Source: Maea johnstoni
Lineage: Eukaryota; Annelida; Polychaeta; Spionida; Magelonidae
Assembly: GCA_963942565.1 (NCBI GenBank)
Contig: OZ012685.1
Coordinates: 44,335,046-44,399,045 of the forward strand
Direction: 5' to 3'
DNA: 64,000 nt
A program made the translations under genes and the position numbers. Position 1 is the first letter of the stretch, and each line of letters starts with the position of its first letter. Below the pieces are notes generated by a model, which was given only the letters and a program-made list of their open reading frames with translations, had not been told where the DNA came from and made no database searches. Shown here in pieces: positions 46,401-64,000 of the stretch.

Positions 46401-47140
46401 TGTAACATGCCCGCCAGATGTCAGTGTTGAAAAATCAGTGTAATCTACGACATAGTAAGTTTGTTTCAAATCAAAGCATTGTAGCCGATAAAAAAATATA
46501 TATTGCAATTTTTTCCAAGTGTTATGTATGCATTCTTCAGAGGTTCTTAGAGCCTACATATACTTGTTAGAAGGAAAAATTCAGTTGACTTGGTAATGGT
46601 GCCATCGCACGTTTGTAAGTTCCACGCGTTTTCATACGCACCAACCTTGGTTTGTTCAGATATGTCAAGAGGCTATTTTATGGGTTTTTTCCAATTTTTT
46701 TTTTTTCGACAGTGAAGTGAAGATGTTATGTGATATTTTGAGACGCGAATGCCTAACTTTTATGTTATTTTAGTACAGGGTCCAGCTCAAAAAGGTAACA
46801 GCGAAATCCACATAACTAAAATTTGGACCACTGGTAAATGGTGAAAAAAAGTTTTTTTGGGAAAATACTAAAAAAAATTCAATACCAGGATGTTTAAATT
46901 CAACAACTTTGTGATTGAAATAACCCAGGCCCTTTGTGTTATGCACATTTTTATTGTGTTTTCTTGCAAAGTGAAATTTCACACTTTTCCGTGGTCACGT
47001 TATGTGGTTTCAATTTGTTTCCTTCTGAGCTCTGAAATTTTTTTTTAGAAAACACCAATCCAGCTTTTTTGCTCTGAAGGTGAAGCACAGCCTTCAGCTT
47101 GACACAACGATACCAAACAACCCAACATTTAGCTTAATCA
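46401..47140. other. Spacer, no gene seen
   Basis: AT-rich upstream region of the 439-aa gene with short T and A tracts. Nothing recognised. Confidence 0.4.
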
Positions 47141-47197
47141 GGCAGGCCTGGAGGCGAGGTCATGCCGAAATCCGTAATTGGAACCGTTAAGCTGGAA

Positions 47198-47478
47198 TGA
47201 CTGTGATGATAATAATGATGATAATAATAACAATAATAATAGAAAGAGGAGCGGAAGAGCATTGATGATGATAATGATGGTTACATTATTATCATTATTA
47301 TTATTTTTTATTGATATTATCATCATTATTACCATTGTCATCGTTAGTATCATTATTACTATTATATCTATCAGTATTACTTTATTGATTGATTACATTA
47401 TTGCAGTTATTGATATTTCATTTATCATTATCACTATTATCATTATCATTATTATCATTTTTATCATTATTATTATTC
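47198..47478. repeat. ATT/ATC/ATG trinucleotide low-complexity tract
   Basis: Imperfect (GATAAT)n, then (ATTATC)n. Frames here (poly-I, poly-N/D) are artefacts. Confidence 0.95.
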
Positions 47479-47878
47479 CACCGCTCCCAGAAGCAAGCAC
47501 GTGGTGGCGGTTAACCGCCACTGAGCGTACTGCTTCCGCCGCATGGTCGCGATGAACCTCCGCGCTGCCGTGTCACTACACGCCGACAATGGCGGTAGGC
47601 ATGCTACCTTCCGCCATCGAACGCCGCCTAACGCAGACATCGTTGGCGGATTCAGTGCGGTTTGCCGGCAAGGAACGCCAGGCATCGCCACACAGCGCAC
47701 AGGCACTGCACAGAAAACTCCTATGGTCGTGTTGGCGTCGACCATGACCGCATGGACAACGCCAAGAAACAATTTCTTGGAAGTGCTTCAGCGTTTCTCG
47801 GCGTTTCATGGCGATTCAGTTAATCGCCGAGAAACGCCGAACACGGCGGACAACCGCCACAGTGTAAACGGGGCTTAA
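47479..47878. mobile_element. GC-rich block ending in a transposon-like terminus
   Basis: About 400 bp, much richer in GC than its surroundings, with CGCC/GGCG motifs repeated in both senses (GTGGCGGTTAACCGCCAC; GGCGTTTCTCGGCG). It ends GTGTAAACGGGGCTTAA. The inverse, GCCCCGTTTACAC, resembles terminal repeats of Harbinger/ISL2EU-type DNA transposons. No partner terminus was found to the left. It abuts the start of duplication copy 2. Confidence 0.5.
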
Positions 47879-52999
<5,121 letters not shown>

Positions 53000-55900
53000 C
53001 CCACTTTAAATGGTGGACCTACAGGTTGATTGTTATGAGGTTGTTGGGTTCGACAAGACAACTATAGAATACCATCACAACATTGAACCAGACCTGCTGC
53101 AGAAATGTTTCATGCAACTGGAGAACTTTTACAATCATTCAGTTATTTCATAAAAAAAATTGCTCAAAACCTGAATAAACTGTTTAATCATATAACTTTT
53201 TCTATATGGAAGATGATGAAAATCTGATCTTGAAATAATTTTGAAAATTGAAAATTACAAGAGAATGCTGGTTTTTCAACGCAATTTTAAACAAGTTATC
53301 TCATGCATTATCTTATCTTAAAGAAGGAGGAACTTGTAATTTGCAAACTCAATTGTTTGTAGAGATTAATTCACAGCTGTGTGCAGAAACTAGAAAACTT
53401 GTTTCGGACCCTACTAGGAAACGTATGTAGACATCTATTATGACAGAAACAAACGTTTTTATGTTTGTGTTGATGAATGTGAATGCTGTCTCAAAAAGAA
53501 AGCATAGGTAATGATAACCATCTGTAAAGTTGGAGTTAGGTATAGAATATGTTCCAAGTAATTTCGGCAAAAATGGATTTGTTTACCTAATAAAAACACA
53601 TGTAAAAATGCAGCCGACATGAAATTTATGGTGTATGTTCTAAACAACCAAAAACTACTTGAGAAGAAAGAAGAATATGGCATAATTAATGATAAAAAAG
53701 ACTTCCATGATCCATGATTCATCACATTTAACATGGCATCTAATCTTTAGAAAAGTGGAAGAAGTGGATGGAAAGAAAACCTACAAATAAAAATGGCAAT
53801 ATAAACACGTTCCCATTTCAATCAGTTTAGCTTCTGATGAATAAGTTTATGAAGTACTTATAGATATATATGTATAGATTCAGGTAATTAAGAGGAACTA
53901 GTATGCTAAACTGTTGAATATTTTCTAAATATTCAATCATCTTCATCAACTCTGCTTAGAGAAATGTTTAGTATGAAAATGAACAAATTAGAAACAATGG
54001 GTGATAATGAAAACCTGCTGAAAAAGATAAAGGTCAAAATGAAGGACAGGAAATATTATATAGTGACATCAAATATGTTAGAGATGGTTGTTCCTAAACA
54101 ACTACAAGTGAGGGTCCATCAAAGGCATTTGTAAATCAGATCCACTTGGGCTGGCAGGATTAACAAATTGAGCTGGAGCCAGATTTTTAAGCAAACAAGA
54201 TTCTTAAGCAAACAAGGTGGATTTTTCTCTCCAGAAGGAAATCAAACGCAAGTTTGCCAGACCTAGAGTTATTGTTAGTGGAATTGATTCTCAGTGGGAT
54301 GTAGACATAGGCTCTACTTGTTATAGATATATTTTCAAAGTATATAGAGCTTTAATAAATAGAGCAGCAGAAGATGCAACCAAAGAAATGGAGTCAATTC
54401 TGGTAGAGGGTAGAAAAATCATAATAAAATGATAAAGGCACTAAATGATAAAAGGACCAAAATTGAAGGAGTTCATTAAGAAGTATGTCGTCAAAGAGTT
54501 ATGACCTCTTTCAGGGTAATAATGATACAAATTTAGTACATATTGAAAATAAACCTTCAGATTGTACTGTAGAACTACCACAAATGTTATATATTAATGG
54601 ATCTTGGGAATGTGCTTTGTGTGATTTAAAATATGAACCTGTAAGAGAATATAATTCTATAAATTATTTTTATGTTTGTTTAGATATTTGTCAGTATTCC
54701 ATAAAAGGAAAAAGCAAAGTCTGTTGGTTTTTTTGATAAAGAAACATTACAATCTTCAGCTATTTGCATGAAAGATATTAGATAGAGAGAATCCACCGCC
54801 TTCAAAAGGAACTTGAGGAAAAATGCTGCCGCAATATTTCTAAAGGAAACAAATCAGAAAGACGCCAAAGAAAACTGTGAAGGATGTCAGACCGGATGAT
54901 CGGAAACAGACAATTCTCACTTCCCAGCTCCTGGTTTCCGTTCTGATTGGGGAAAAAGGGTGAAAAAAGCCTTTGCTTGCTTATTTTTCTTTAATAGATA
55001 AAGAAGTAGTTATTGATATGAGTGAGAGTAGAGCTTTGTCAGCTATTTTTGACAGTGAAATCATGGAAGAATTTCCAATAAAGGACTTGGTTTTAATGCA
55101 AATGGAAAACAAATTAATTGGAAATTTAAAGATTTTCTATGAAGAAATAACTGATAACTTGACTTAACTTTCCGATGTAAGCATAGTGATAATGCGAAAA
55201 TTAAAGTCTAGAGCTTTAATAAATAGAGCAACTGAAGATGCAACCAAAGGAATGGAGTCAACTCTGGAAGAGGGTAGAAAAATAATAATAAAATAATTAA
55301 GGAACTAAATAATAAAAGGAACTAAATTGAAGGAGTTCATTAAGAAGTATGTCGTCAAAGAGTTATGACCTCTTTATGGATAATAATGATACAAATTTAG
55401 TACTTAGTTAAAATAAACCTTTAGATTTTACTATAGAACTACCACAGATGTTATATATTAATGGATCTTGGGAATGTTCTTTGTGAGATTAAGAATATGT
55501 AAAACCTATAAAAGAATATAAGGAAAAGCTCACCTCCCTATAATATGTGAATGTGTTCTCCATAAACATTGAGAAATTGTAGAAGAACAATTCCGAAATA
55601 TATACTCCCTTCCAATAACACATGATCAGATAAGGTATTTGAGAATATACTTAAGGAATGAAAATATGACTCCAATTACAAATGGGATAAGAAGCTTTAA
55701 GGTGTACATTACAAGTGAGAAACAATGACGCTAATCAACAACATTAATAATTTAGAAAAAATGGAAAAAGCACTTTTTAGATATGGTGGATGGTAAAAAA
55801 ACATGAAGATATATATCAGTCAAAAGCAAACAAATAGGACGTGGGGAGGCAGATACTGTGAAACTTGTCACTCCAACTCAGCAAACTGTTGAAAGAGCCA

Positions 55901-58900
55901 AGTCAGATTTAAAAAGTCTCAATGATGATGAGTTGGTTACTACAAAAGCTATTAAAAGAGCTAAAAACTGCAAAAGAGCTCAATAAGAAAAGAATATCCA
56001 TCGAGGGAGAAAGAAGTCCAGTAAGAAAAAGAAACTGACAAAATAAAAGAAAAGAAAAAAAGAAAAAAAGGTGCACCAAAAAGGAAAAAACAAGCAAAAG
56101 TAAAAGTAAAGCTACAAAGGACAGATTTGGACTGTATAACCTGTCTAGGTTATAACCTGTAAGAGAGTGAAGAGAGTCACAATGCAACTTTTGCTTTATT
56201 TGATTTTCCACCAGTAGATTCCAGTGTTGAACTGGTGGAATGGATTGAATATAGACCTGTTAGTTAAATCAATGTGGATTCACTTGTGGAATTCAACATA
56301 CCAGGTACTACAACTAATTATGTCAACCTAAATGAGAGCCGCCTGCATGTGAAGATTCAGTTAGGAAAAAGCGATGGAAAACATGTTCAACTCAGTGACA
56401 AAGTGAACTTCATATGTGTATAGAATTTTCCATCACTTCTTAAACATGGTCGTGTAAGGATTATAGTTCAAGGTGCTAACTTTTTTGTGCCAACTTGAAT
56501 TAACTTCTATTTTCTACTGAGAAATTCTCCCCCCCTCCCCCCCCCCCAAATTCTTTTTCAAAAAATGCTGAAAAAAACATTTTATTTCAGGCCTTTATCT
56601 AGTCCTTTCAGATGCTCCATACTTATCCTTTACTCCTACCTAAGAATTCTCATAAAATACCTAGTGCAGCAACTCCCTAAAACTTGAAAATCTATATTAT
56701 TGTAGAAACTGGGAAAGTAAGTTAATTAATGATCTAATAAAAACCCCGCATTAACCTCACATTTACATGTAAGTTCCACCACACTTTAACCATGGCTCTA
56801 TCGAGGTCATAGTGAGATGTCCTCAGTGCTGTCTTGGTTCTATACATGTCATAGTTCAGGTGACATTTATTTAGAGTGGTGGAAATTATGCTGAAAATAT
56901 CACGTCTCTAGCTACAGTAAAAATGTTGGAATAGAACGTGATCAATATTTGAAAACTTTTATAACAATAATGACCTTTATCAAGCTCAAATATAAAATAG
57001 ATAGATATACAGTAATAGTACAGTGTTATGCTCTAAACTTGTCCTCTCTTGAAACCATTCAAACAGGCTTCCACACACGTTCAAGCTCTTAGATGAGTCT
57101 CAGTCATATTCCTAGAAACAATATCATGGTGAGTGAATTTACCTTTTATTTGTTTCTCTCAAATGTGAACTAAAGGAAAAATGCTTGTTGTTTTTTGTAT
57201 AGTTTAGATTCTTTCCACTGGGAGCAGTTGACACTTATGTAGAGTTGTATGAACTATATGAGACAGAAACACCTATTTTTGACCATAATCACAAATGTGA
57301 AGCTCCCAGACCTGGGGAAAAGGGTACTTTAGGAATTGCAAATGAGATTTTCCAAGGAATCTACTACTTCCTGAGGTGCTTTGTCAATAATTTGGAAAAA
57401 AACCTAGGCTTAGTCACGATTTCTCTTTCTTATTAGGGCAGAGTGAATACCTTTAGCCACACATAGCTGACTAGATTGGGAAATTCATTATTTGAAGAGT
57501 TGTGGTTTGAGATATGTATTGATATGGGTAAGGTTGGAAATGCTGTCTGTTATGCAAATGCTCAAATGCACAAGATTTCACATGTTATGTGTTATCTTGA
57601 AACTGGCTTGCTTGACAGGCCACATGAGGAAAACTTCATAGAAAATAACTTAGCAGTTACTAAGGAAGCCAGAAATTTGGCTTTGGGGGATTACTGGATG
57701 CCACATATTGACATGTATTTTAATCGTAATTCTTCCTTTTATGTGGGAGTGCAAGATTGTAAGAAGTGTTCGGATCAGTATTATGAAAAATAGAACTGTT
57801 CTTGAGCTTTCTTGCAACAAAAACATACATAGTTAATACGAGTATGGTCAGTAAACATAGCCTCTAACCAATCTTATTCTTCTAGCATGGCAAAAAACTG
57901 AACGAAAAAAACACAACACAGTAATGCTTTTCGGGACAATAAATAAGCGCGCTAAACATTCTAAGCCTATTATTTGACGACTCCATCAAAAATACTGTGT
58001 GATAACTGTCTTATTTATCTATAGGCACTGTCATGTAGAGTTATTAAAAAAAATACAATTGACCAGAATCAAAGCTTTATGAGAAGTACATTTTTTTTAC
58101 ACTGTCTATGTTATGAAAGTATATTACTTGAGTAATGTCTGAGTCAAAATGTATTTACCTGAGAAATATATATCACCTGAGTAATATATATATATATATA
58201 TATATATATAACCAGAGAAATGTAAATCACCTCCTGATATCATTATGCTAGTTTGCGGAAAATGGGATTGTGGTAGACATGATAATACATGTAAAGACAC
58301 AACATACTTTCAATATCCAGGAGGATTTTTCTAACAACCCAAATCTTTATTTGAAAAAATAGAAGAATATGGAAATAGTATTTCATATGAGAGAAGACAG
58401 TATCCTTGGTTTATAAATTTTGATATGGAATCAATGCTTGGAAAATATATAATACAGATATATGGACATATGATTACAGCTATCCCTATTCATTTCATTT
58501 CAATTAGAGCTCCTGTCGCTGCTTAACATCTAACCTATTTGCCATTTCTGTATAAATAAGAAACCTATGAATGATATGGCATGCTGCCGCCTACCATTTC
58601 ACAATGAGTGCATTGACATAAGTATTCAGATTTATATCAACCATAGGAGTGGGGTCAGAATTTTTGTAATGTATTGGCCCCACATTATATCTGGTTGCAT
58701 GTGTCTCTTTGTGAGTTGTCCACATTGCCACGCCTACTTGAAGATCACCTTATTAGAAGACCCTCTAAAAGCAAAGGATCATGTCATATTCACGAAAACA
58801 AAATCACGTGAGTGATATAATGATTGTACATATTTCATTTCCTATGTCAATATTTTGTACCAAAAGTAAGCGTTTATATGTGGTATAAGGATTATCTTAA

Positions 58901-60130
58901 GAAATCTATTTAGGGTATAGAAATAACTGGACAACTTATTTGCACCCCAAAAATACATCATTCATTTCCCCGACAATTGTATTTCTTATTCAATAATGAG
59001 CTTCATTTCATTCATCAAATTGATGCATGTAAAAGAATTGCATTATCATGGATCAGTGAATTTGCATGAGTTAAATGGCATGTAATATTAAAATCTTTGA
59101 ATGTGCAAACTGCAATCTCGTGTTCACATCTAAAAGATTCTATGATAATCACTTGAAAATTCATCTAAAAGAGAAAGGAAACAAAAAGAGAAAGAAAAAT
59201 ACCCAAATATGTATGTTTGTTTTAGCTGCCGGAATATCTTTAATTCTATATCCAAACTAAAAAAGCATAAAACTAAAACCAAACATAATAAACCATCATC
59301 TTCCGGGATATGGAATTACGTTAGATATGAAGAAACATGTAAGGACACAAAATACTTCCAATATCTTTTTCAAACAACCCAAAACTTTATTTGAAAAAAT
59401 AGAAGAATATGGAAATACTATTTCGAATGGGAGAGGACATTATCCTTATTTCATAACTTTTGATATGGAATCAATGCTTGAAAAAGTGTATAATATGAAT
59501 ATAAACAGAGAAATCAAAATATGTGAATTGCCATGTACCTGTTTCAGCAAGTGTAGCATCAAATATATCCATGTTTGAAGAACTTTATAGTCCAATGTTT
59601 TATTCAAATATCTCCAGACAGATACAGATTAAGCTTACATGTCTATAGCTGGAAAAACATTGCTTGATAAAATCAGACCGGATAAACTCAAAGGAATTCA
59701 AACATATTCAGGAAAAATTCTGCACAAATGTGGAAATAATATCTGGTAATGCGGGTGGTATACTATTAGAACTCTCATCTACTTAAATGACCAACTGGTA
59801 TCGAGAGTATTTTCTTATCTCCTTTAATCCTGACATGCGCACTGGCTCTCAATCTCTCTCCCGTACCATCATGGCTGAAGATTAAACACAACTTTCAAGT
59901 GTCTCCACTCTTTGAGTTATTTCTACCTTTCTAGAAAGGCCACAAGAAACATAACAGTGGGTTCCCTTGTAGATGTTGCGAGCAGCATAAATTATATGAC
60001 TAAAGAACACCTCGATTATTCAAAGTTGAATTCCAGGGAGAAGAAATGATATATTTATGCTCAAAAACATACGTAGCATCTAAGAAAGGAGGATATGAAA
60101 ATTAGTTGCAAAGGAATTAGCAAAAAGAAT
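53000..60130 (+). mobile_element. Polinton/Maverick fossil (broken)
   Basis: Old remains of a Polinton-type element. Parts recognisable by short motifs are listed here. A capsid-protein-like piece lies near 54485-54740 (VELPQMLYINGSWECAL). A major-capsid-like piece lies near 56270-56430 (VEFNIPGTTTNYVN). C2H2 finger pairs lie near 59085-59290. Protein-primed DNA polymerase B pieces lie near 58340-58440 and 59390-59480 (YFITFDMESMLEK). Other pieces (53020-53430, 57476-57793) are probably from it but unassigned. Some segments are present twice (near 54345-54640 and 55205-55500; near 58250-58440 and 59290-59490). It is heavily broken (well over ten interruptions); terminal repeats were not found, so the limits are approximate. 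Confidence 0.65.
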
Positions 60131-60179
60131 ATTTTTAACCCTATGGATGTTCACCTTAGTGAACAGACAATGCTGCTGT

Positions 60180-61380
60180 GTACAGTTTATTTTACAGAAT
60201 GTCGACACGTACCAGGAAGCGTGCAGCTTGTTCATGTTGTGACAGGCATGAAAAAAGGACATGCCCATCGCAGAACAGGCCTCCCCAGGAAAGTGATGTT
60301 GAAGCAGAGGACGTGACTGTTCAGCCGATCATCTACAACACCCCTACAAGCACCCACACGCTCGAAGCTCTGGCGGCAGAGTTGTCAAATCTAAAGATAA
60401 CCTTGGTAGAGCTACTGACTAGGAATGGCCAATGTGCGACACCACAGAACAGTTAATGCAGGGTTTAGCTCTAGCTTGCCAGATGCCAGTGCATCTGTGA
60501 TGCCTGAAACTCAGGATTTCAATGCGTCTGTGCCATCACAGGCTGCTAATCTAAATACAGTACCACTTGGAGCTGCAGTACCCCTGCATGTTAGGCAAAA
60601 GATTTGGTCTAACAGGTTTGTGGATCTAGGCTCTCTAATATTGAAATTCAAATGTTCCAAAAGGGTATTGTTTTCGCTACCACACAGGTGGAGCATGCAA
60701 CAAAAATTGCAGATTACGTCATGAGAGTCCAATATGTGGGATAACCCATCCTACAGGCAACTGCACTAGACACAAACAACAAAACGAAAGGAGCTCCCAC
60801 CATCATGGCGCCAAGCCAAAACATGTCACCAGTTAGGGCTGACAGGCTTAACTTCCACCAGGCGGGATATGACCAAACTATAATTAAGGAGTTACTTAAT
60901 TAATGGTTTCAAAGAAGGATTTTCCCTGGGCTCTAGTACCCTAGTACCTTCTGACCCTTCGAATTTAACTTCAACTCTTCAGCACCCAGATATAGTAGAC
61001 TGGAAGTTATCCAAAGAAATTTTCACGGGCAGCATATCTGGTCCATATACATTACAACCTTTTAATTCCTAGTTTATTTATTTCTCCCCTTGGAGTAGTT
61101 CCAAAAAAGTCTGAAGGTGAATTCAGGGTAATCCATCACCTTTCTTACCCTGAAGGTTATTCTATCAATGATTCGACCCCAAGGGAATTATGCTCAGTTT
61201 GGTATGCATCCATTGATGAGGCTATCAAAAATTGTTAAATCCCTTGGCCCTGGATGTTTTCTAGCCAAGACTGATATTCAATCAGCCTTCCGAATAATAC
61301 CGATAAACGCTTCAGAACATCACCTCCTAGGGTTCAGGTGGAGAGGAAAATATTATTTTCATCAAACCAGTAAATGAAAG
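60180..61380 (+). mobile_element. DIRS-like retroelement fossil (broken, incomplete)
   Basis: The 5' piece has a Cys-rich start and a segment with PLHVRQKIWSNRFVDLGSL, typical of the first ORF of animal DIRS elements. The 3' piece (about 61080-61380) has reverse-transcriptase motifs of the DIRS type (GVVPKKSEGEFRVIHHLSYP; LAKTDIQSAFRIIPI; LLGFRWRGKYYFH). The rest of RT, RNase H, methylase and tyrosine recombinase are absent. Several interruptions. It abuts the Polinton fossil. Confidence 0.7.
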
Positions 61381-61884
61381 ATATAAGGAATGATATAACT
61401 CGAGAAGACTATCCTAACGGGTATTGTCTTAATGTATTCAATTTGAAAGGGACAAATTATAACAAAACACAAACTTGTGTCATTAAAAAAAGGACATATA
61501 TGATTGTATATATAATTCAATAGAGGTCTTAGTGAAAATATGACTGTAATACTGTCTGCAAAGTTCCCCAGTCTTATGAGAATAGATGAAACAAGGAGTG
61601 TTATATTATAATGAATACACTAGAATTAGATAATTCTCCAAAACATATTCTTACTCTGTAAAAGGTTATAGGTTGACAGGTGATGCATATTGGAAAAAGA
61701 AATAGCAATTGTAAACAGCAAAATTATGAAACATTTAAAGAGTGCATTTAAACTTTTAACTATGCAGATAGGTGGTTAGAATACGAGGAAGTAAATCACA
61801 AATTTGATCAGCAAAGAAAATAATAATCATTGAATTATCACTTGATGGAGAATAGGTGGGGGTCCCAAATGCCGCTGCAACAGA
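61381..61884. other. Spacer, no gene seen
   Basis: AT-rich sequence between the DIRS fossil and the last exon at 62056. Nothing recognised. Confidence 0.4.
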
Positions 61885-61998
61885 CTTCTAGTACTCAGCA
61901 ATCGTTTTCAAATGAATACCAACACGACATGATTGAGTTAGTTTTGAAATATTTTTGCATCTTTTGCATTGGACAAAAGTAGCCTCAGCAATGAATAA
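61885..61998. mobile_element. Partial TTAACCCT-family repeat, copy 3
   Basis: AGTACTCAGCA, AATGAATACCAACACGAC, TATTTTTGCATC and ACAAAAGTAGCCTCAGCAAT match the right half of 9328-9537 and 9668-9877. Confidence 0.55.
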
Positions 61999-62055
61999 GA
62001 CTATCTATTGAGTTGATGTACAATGGTCTTCTCCTTTCCAGATGAACGTGCATCC

Positions 62056-62201
62056 TCATTCCAGTTTGAGTTCCTTACTGAGGGCGTTGAGGCGCTTGGA
62101 GAAACTGTTGACGATTACACTTGGTTCCCTCAACACTGCTTTATCTGCTGACATTCCAACCCAAACTCTGTTATTGTAGCTGAAAATGCTAACACCCATA
62201 G
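62056..62201 (-). CDS. Last exon of a probable WS/DGAT-type O-acyltransferase
   Basis: Acceptor TACTTTCAG, then CTATGGG; open for 47 codons and a stop (TGA at 62056-62058). It reads MGVSIFSYNNRVWVGMSAD, then KAVLREPSVIVNSFSKRLNA and LSKELKLE. The pattern SYN-x-x-(V/L)-x-(V/L)-G-(M/L)-x-(A/G)-D followed by DP/EP-x-x-(I/L)-V-x-x-F is the very C-terminus of the wax-ester synthase/diacylglycerol acyltransferase family (DUF1298 domain). The catalytic HHxxxDG part would lie in upstream exons, to the right of this window or not recognised. Family assignment rests on a short stretch. The plus-strand reading of the same bases is a shadow. Confidence 0.55.
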
Positions 62202-62259
62202 CTGAAAGTAAAAGGTAAACACTGTAAGAAAGTATTCAATGTTCTTGTGATAAAGCCAT

Positions 62260-62563
62260 TCTCGCAGAAAAAGATGATTCGTCTATAGAGACAAATTATC
62301 TGTCATAAGACAAATCAATTGTCTTTCGAGACAAATAGTATGTTGATTTGTCTTAAAAGACAAATGATTTGCCTTTGAATACAATTCGTCTTTCTTTAAT
62401 TGTCTTTAAAGACAAATCATCTGACATTAAAGACATATCACAGATGTTTTTCTTTAAATGTAATTCATTTGTCTTTAAGGGGGGTCCATATGATAATATG
62501 GGGAGGGGGGGGATACATATATATATATGTATATATGTATATATATATATAAATATATATATA

Positions 62564-62642
<79 letters not shown>

Positions 62643-63312
62643 CCCCCCTGAAAGGTAAGGAAAAAATTATCTTGGCCCTTAAAATTGATTGTCTGCAAGA
62701 TATCTCATATGTTCAATAACATCTTTTTAAAATATCAGGGGTCCTATCTTATGGCGTTTTCATGAATTGATTAGGTTTTGGTAACCATTAATTTTTAAGG
62801 TCATTTGGGGACGCTTTGGATTAAAATCCATATGCTGGTCCTGACTAGCTTGTCTGTAAGACATCTCAAAAACCACTCAATGAAATCTTGAAGATTCAGA
62901 TATAATTGAATCAACTTTGGCAATATAGTATCATTTTGAAATTAATTGACTTTTTGCAAAAATCTATCATTTCATTTGAGTCATAAAAGCCCCAGGGAGC
63001 TTGAACGTTTAAGCTCCCTCGTTTGAGAAATTGAGTTCTACAACAGATTTGGGCCATCTCTCTAAACCAATCTTTTAGTGAGATATGATAATATGGAATT
63101 ACCTATGCTGCCAGGAACTCGATATTGTACGTCGGATAGCGCATGAAACATTGCAGGCTTTCATTTACTGTATACTAGTATCATTCATTCTAACCTTTCA
63201 TCATAACCGCGCGCAAATACTGACAAATGATTTGTCTTAAAATACAACTGAGTAGTCCTAAAGACAATTCATTTCTTTTGAAAGGCAAATGAATTGTTTT
63301 AAAGACAAATAG
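62260..63312. mobile_element. Candidate foldback element of AGACAAAT motifs
   Basis: 62270-62480 and 63222-63312 are full of AGACAAAT/ATTTGTCT in both senses at roughly 20-bp steps (for example TTTGTCTTAAAAGACAAAT, GTCTTTAAAGACAAAT). The outer ends are loosely inverse (CTCGCAGAAAAAGATGATTC; GTGCTCTTCTGCAAGATCG). The middle holds a TA tract and unique sequence with the hairpin GGGAGCTT...AAGCTCCC (about 62996-63020). It lies in the presumed last intron of the acyltransferase gene. Confidence 0.45.
62515..62640. repeat. TA microsatellite
   Basis: (TA)n with TATGTA variants, flanked by GGGGGGG at the left (62504-62511) and CCCCCC at the right (62643-62648), so the tract sits between inverted G/C runs. 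Confidence 0.95.
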
Positions 63313-63635
63313 TGCACGTGCTCTTCTGCAAGATCGACCTTTCATATAAACTTGTACATAGACTTAAATGATATGCTTGTATGAGCTAAATAAGAGCTAA
63401 ACATCACCAAAAAGAATGCAGCATAATTCATACTGTTAACTGTATTTGGGGTGTCGGTATCAAGGTACAAGCCAAGTAGAAAGAGTTTGTTTTGCAAACC
63501 TACTACTAACAATAATAATTCATGAGTTCGAAACAACGTAACCTTGTGGTCATCACATGCATTTAGTAGAAACCTAATAACGTAATGCGGGAAGCTTTAT
63601 CGCAATTGTCTGACCGTTTACGCATTTAAAATGTT

Positions 63636-63722
63636 CGTCATACGATATCGATATTTCCTTTAACGATACGATATCTTATTTTACGATATTAATCTTGTTT
63701 TACGATATTTTGAACGATACTG
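63636..63722. repeat. ACGATAT-motif low-complexity tract
   Basis: ACGATAT or CGATAC recurs six or seven times with short AT spacers (TTTACGATATTAATC, TTTACGATATTTTG). Non-coding. Confidence 0.7.
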
Positions 63723-63834
63723 TCTGCCTCCCAGGGGCCTAATTCTGTTAAACCTAGCAGTGCCAGCTTGAGAAATTTCGCTAATAAATAGCAAACTGCC
63801 TTCGCGTAGAGACGTCCAGGTAGCAAGTAAGTCA

Positions 63835-63939
<105 letters not shown>

Positions 63940-64000
63940 GTATATTAATATAATGCTACATACCGACGTTTTCTCTTTGTGGTGGAAAGAACACAAGCAT

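Noticed and set aside
47473-47878. Several overlapping frames in the GC-rich block
   Set aside because: High GC lowers stop frequency; no family features and a transposon-like terminus explains the block better.
54217-59578. Separate small host genes from the short frames
   Set aside because: Their motifs fit Polinton capsid and polymerase parts, so they are treated as one fossil.
62039-62197. Plus-strand frame after CCAG at 62041
   Set aside because: The minus-strand reading has a proper acceptor, a family-like C-terminus and a stop in the expected place.

Overview
This 64-kb window is AT-rich animal DNA. It holds genes split by GT-AG introns, very long TA microsatellites and a dense mix of mobile elements: MITEs, Helitron-like ends, foldback elements, a LINE tail, and Polinton and DIRS fossils. 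Several genes carry tandem arrays that span their own exon-intron boundaries. Such boundary-spanning minisatellites have been described in amphioxus genes, so a cephalochordate (Branchiostoma or a relative) is my best guess at the source. That assignment is inference; another marine invertebrate is possible.

Layout: 1-7713 (+) is the 3' part of RINT1, a Dsl1/NRZ tethering-complex subunit, with four boundary-anchored arrays (1-1015, 4042-6171, 7141-7310, 7678-8330). 8331-11150 is MITE-rich spacer. 11293-22565 (-) holds two exons of an unrecognised protein separated by a 9.3-kb intron full of nested elements: a poly-G element, two foldbacks with G-rich ends, and a 2.42-kb tandem duplication. 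The upstream exon has its own decayed array (22566-23390). 23443-29015 holds poly-G elements, an orphan 97-aa ORF, a perfect 77-bp palindrome and a TTAA-flanked element. 30082-36753 (-) is a complete eight-coding-exon STOML1 gene (SPFH plus SCP2 domains, 440 aa) with a duplicated, decayed last-exon tail downstream and a LINE 3' end in intron 1. 38274-41875 and 47879-51500 are two direct copies of a 3.6-kb segment, each ending in a very long TA tract; a Helitron-like 3' end sits in the first tract. Between them lies a two-coding-exon 439-aa gene (44196-46008, -) of unknown function. 53000-60130 is a broken Polinton fossil, followed by a DIRS-like fossil (60180-61380). 62056-62201 (-) is the last exon of a probable WS/DGAT-type acyltransferase.

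The host genes are unrelated in function (ER-Golgi tethering, membrane scaffold/lipid binding, lipid acyl transfer, two unknowns), so no pathway or operon is implied. The shared signal is structural: three unrelated genes carry tandem arrays seeded by their own exon edges, with the best-preserved copies next to the working exon and decay increasing with distance.
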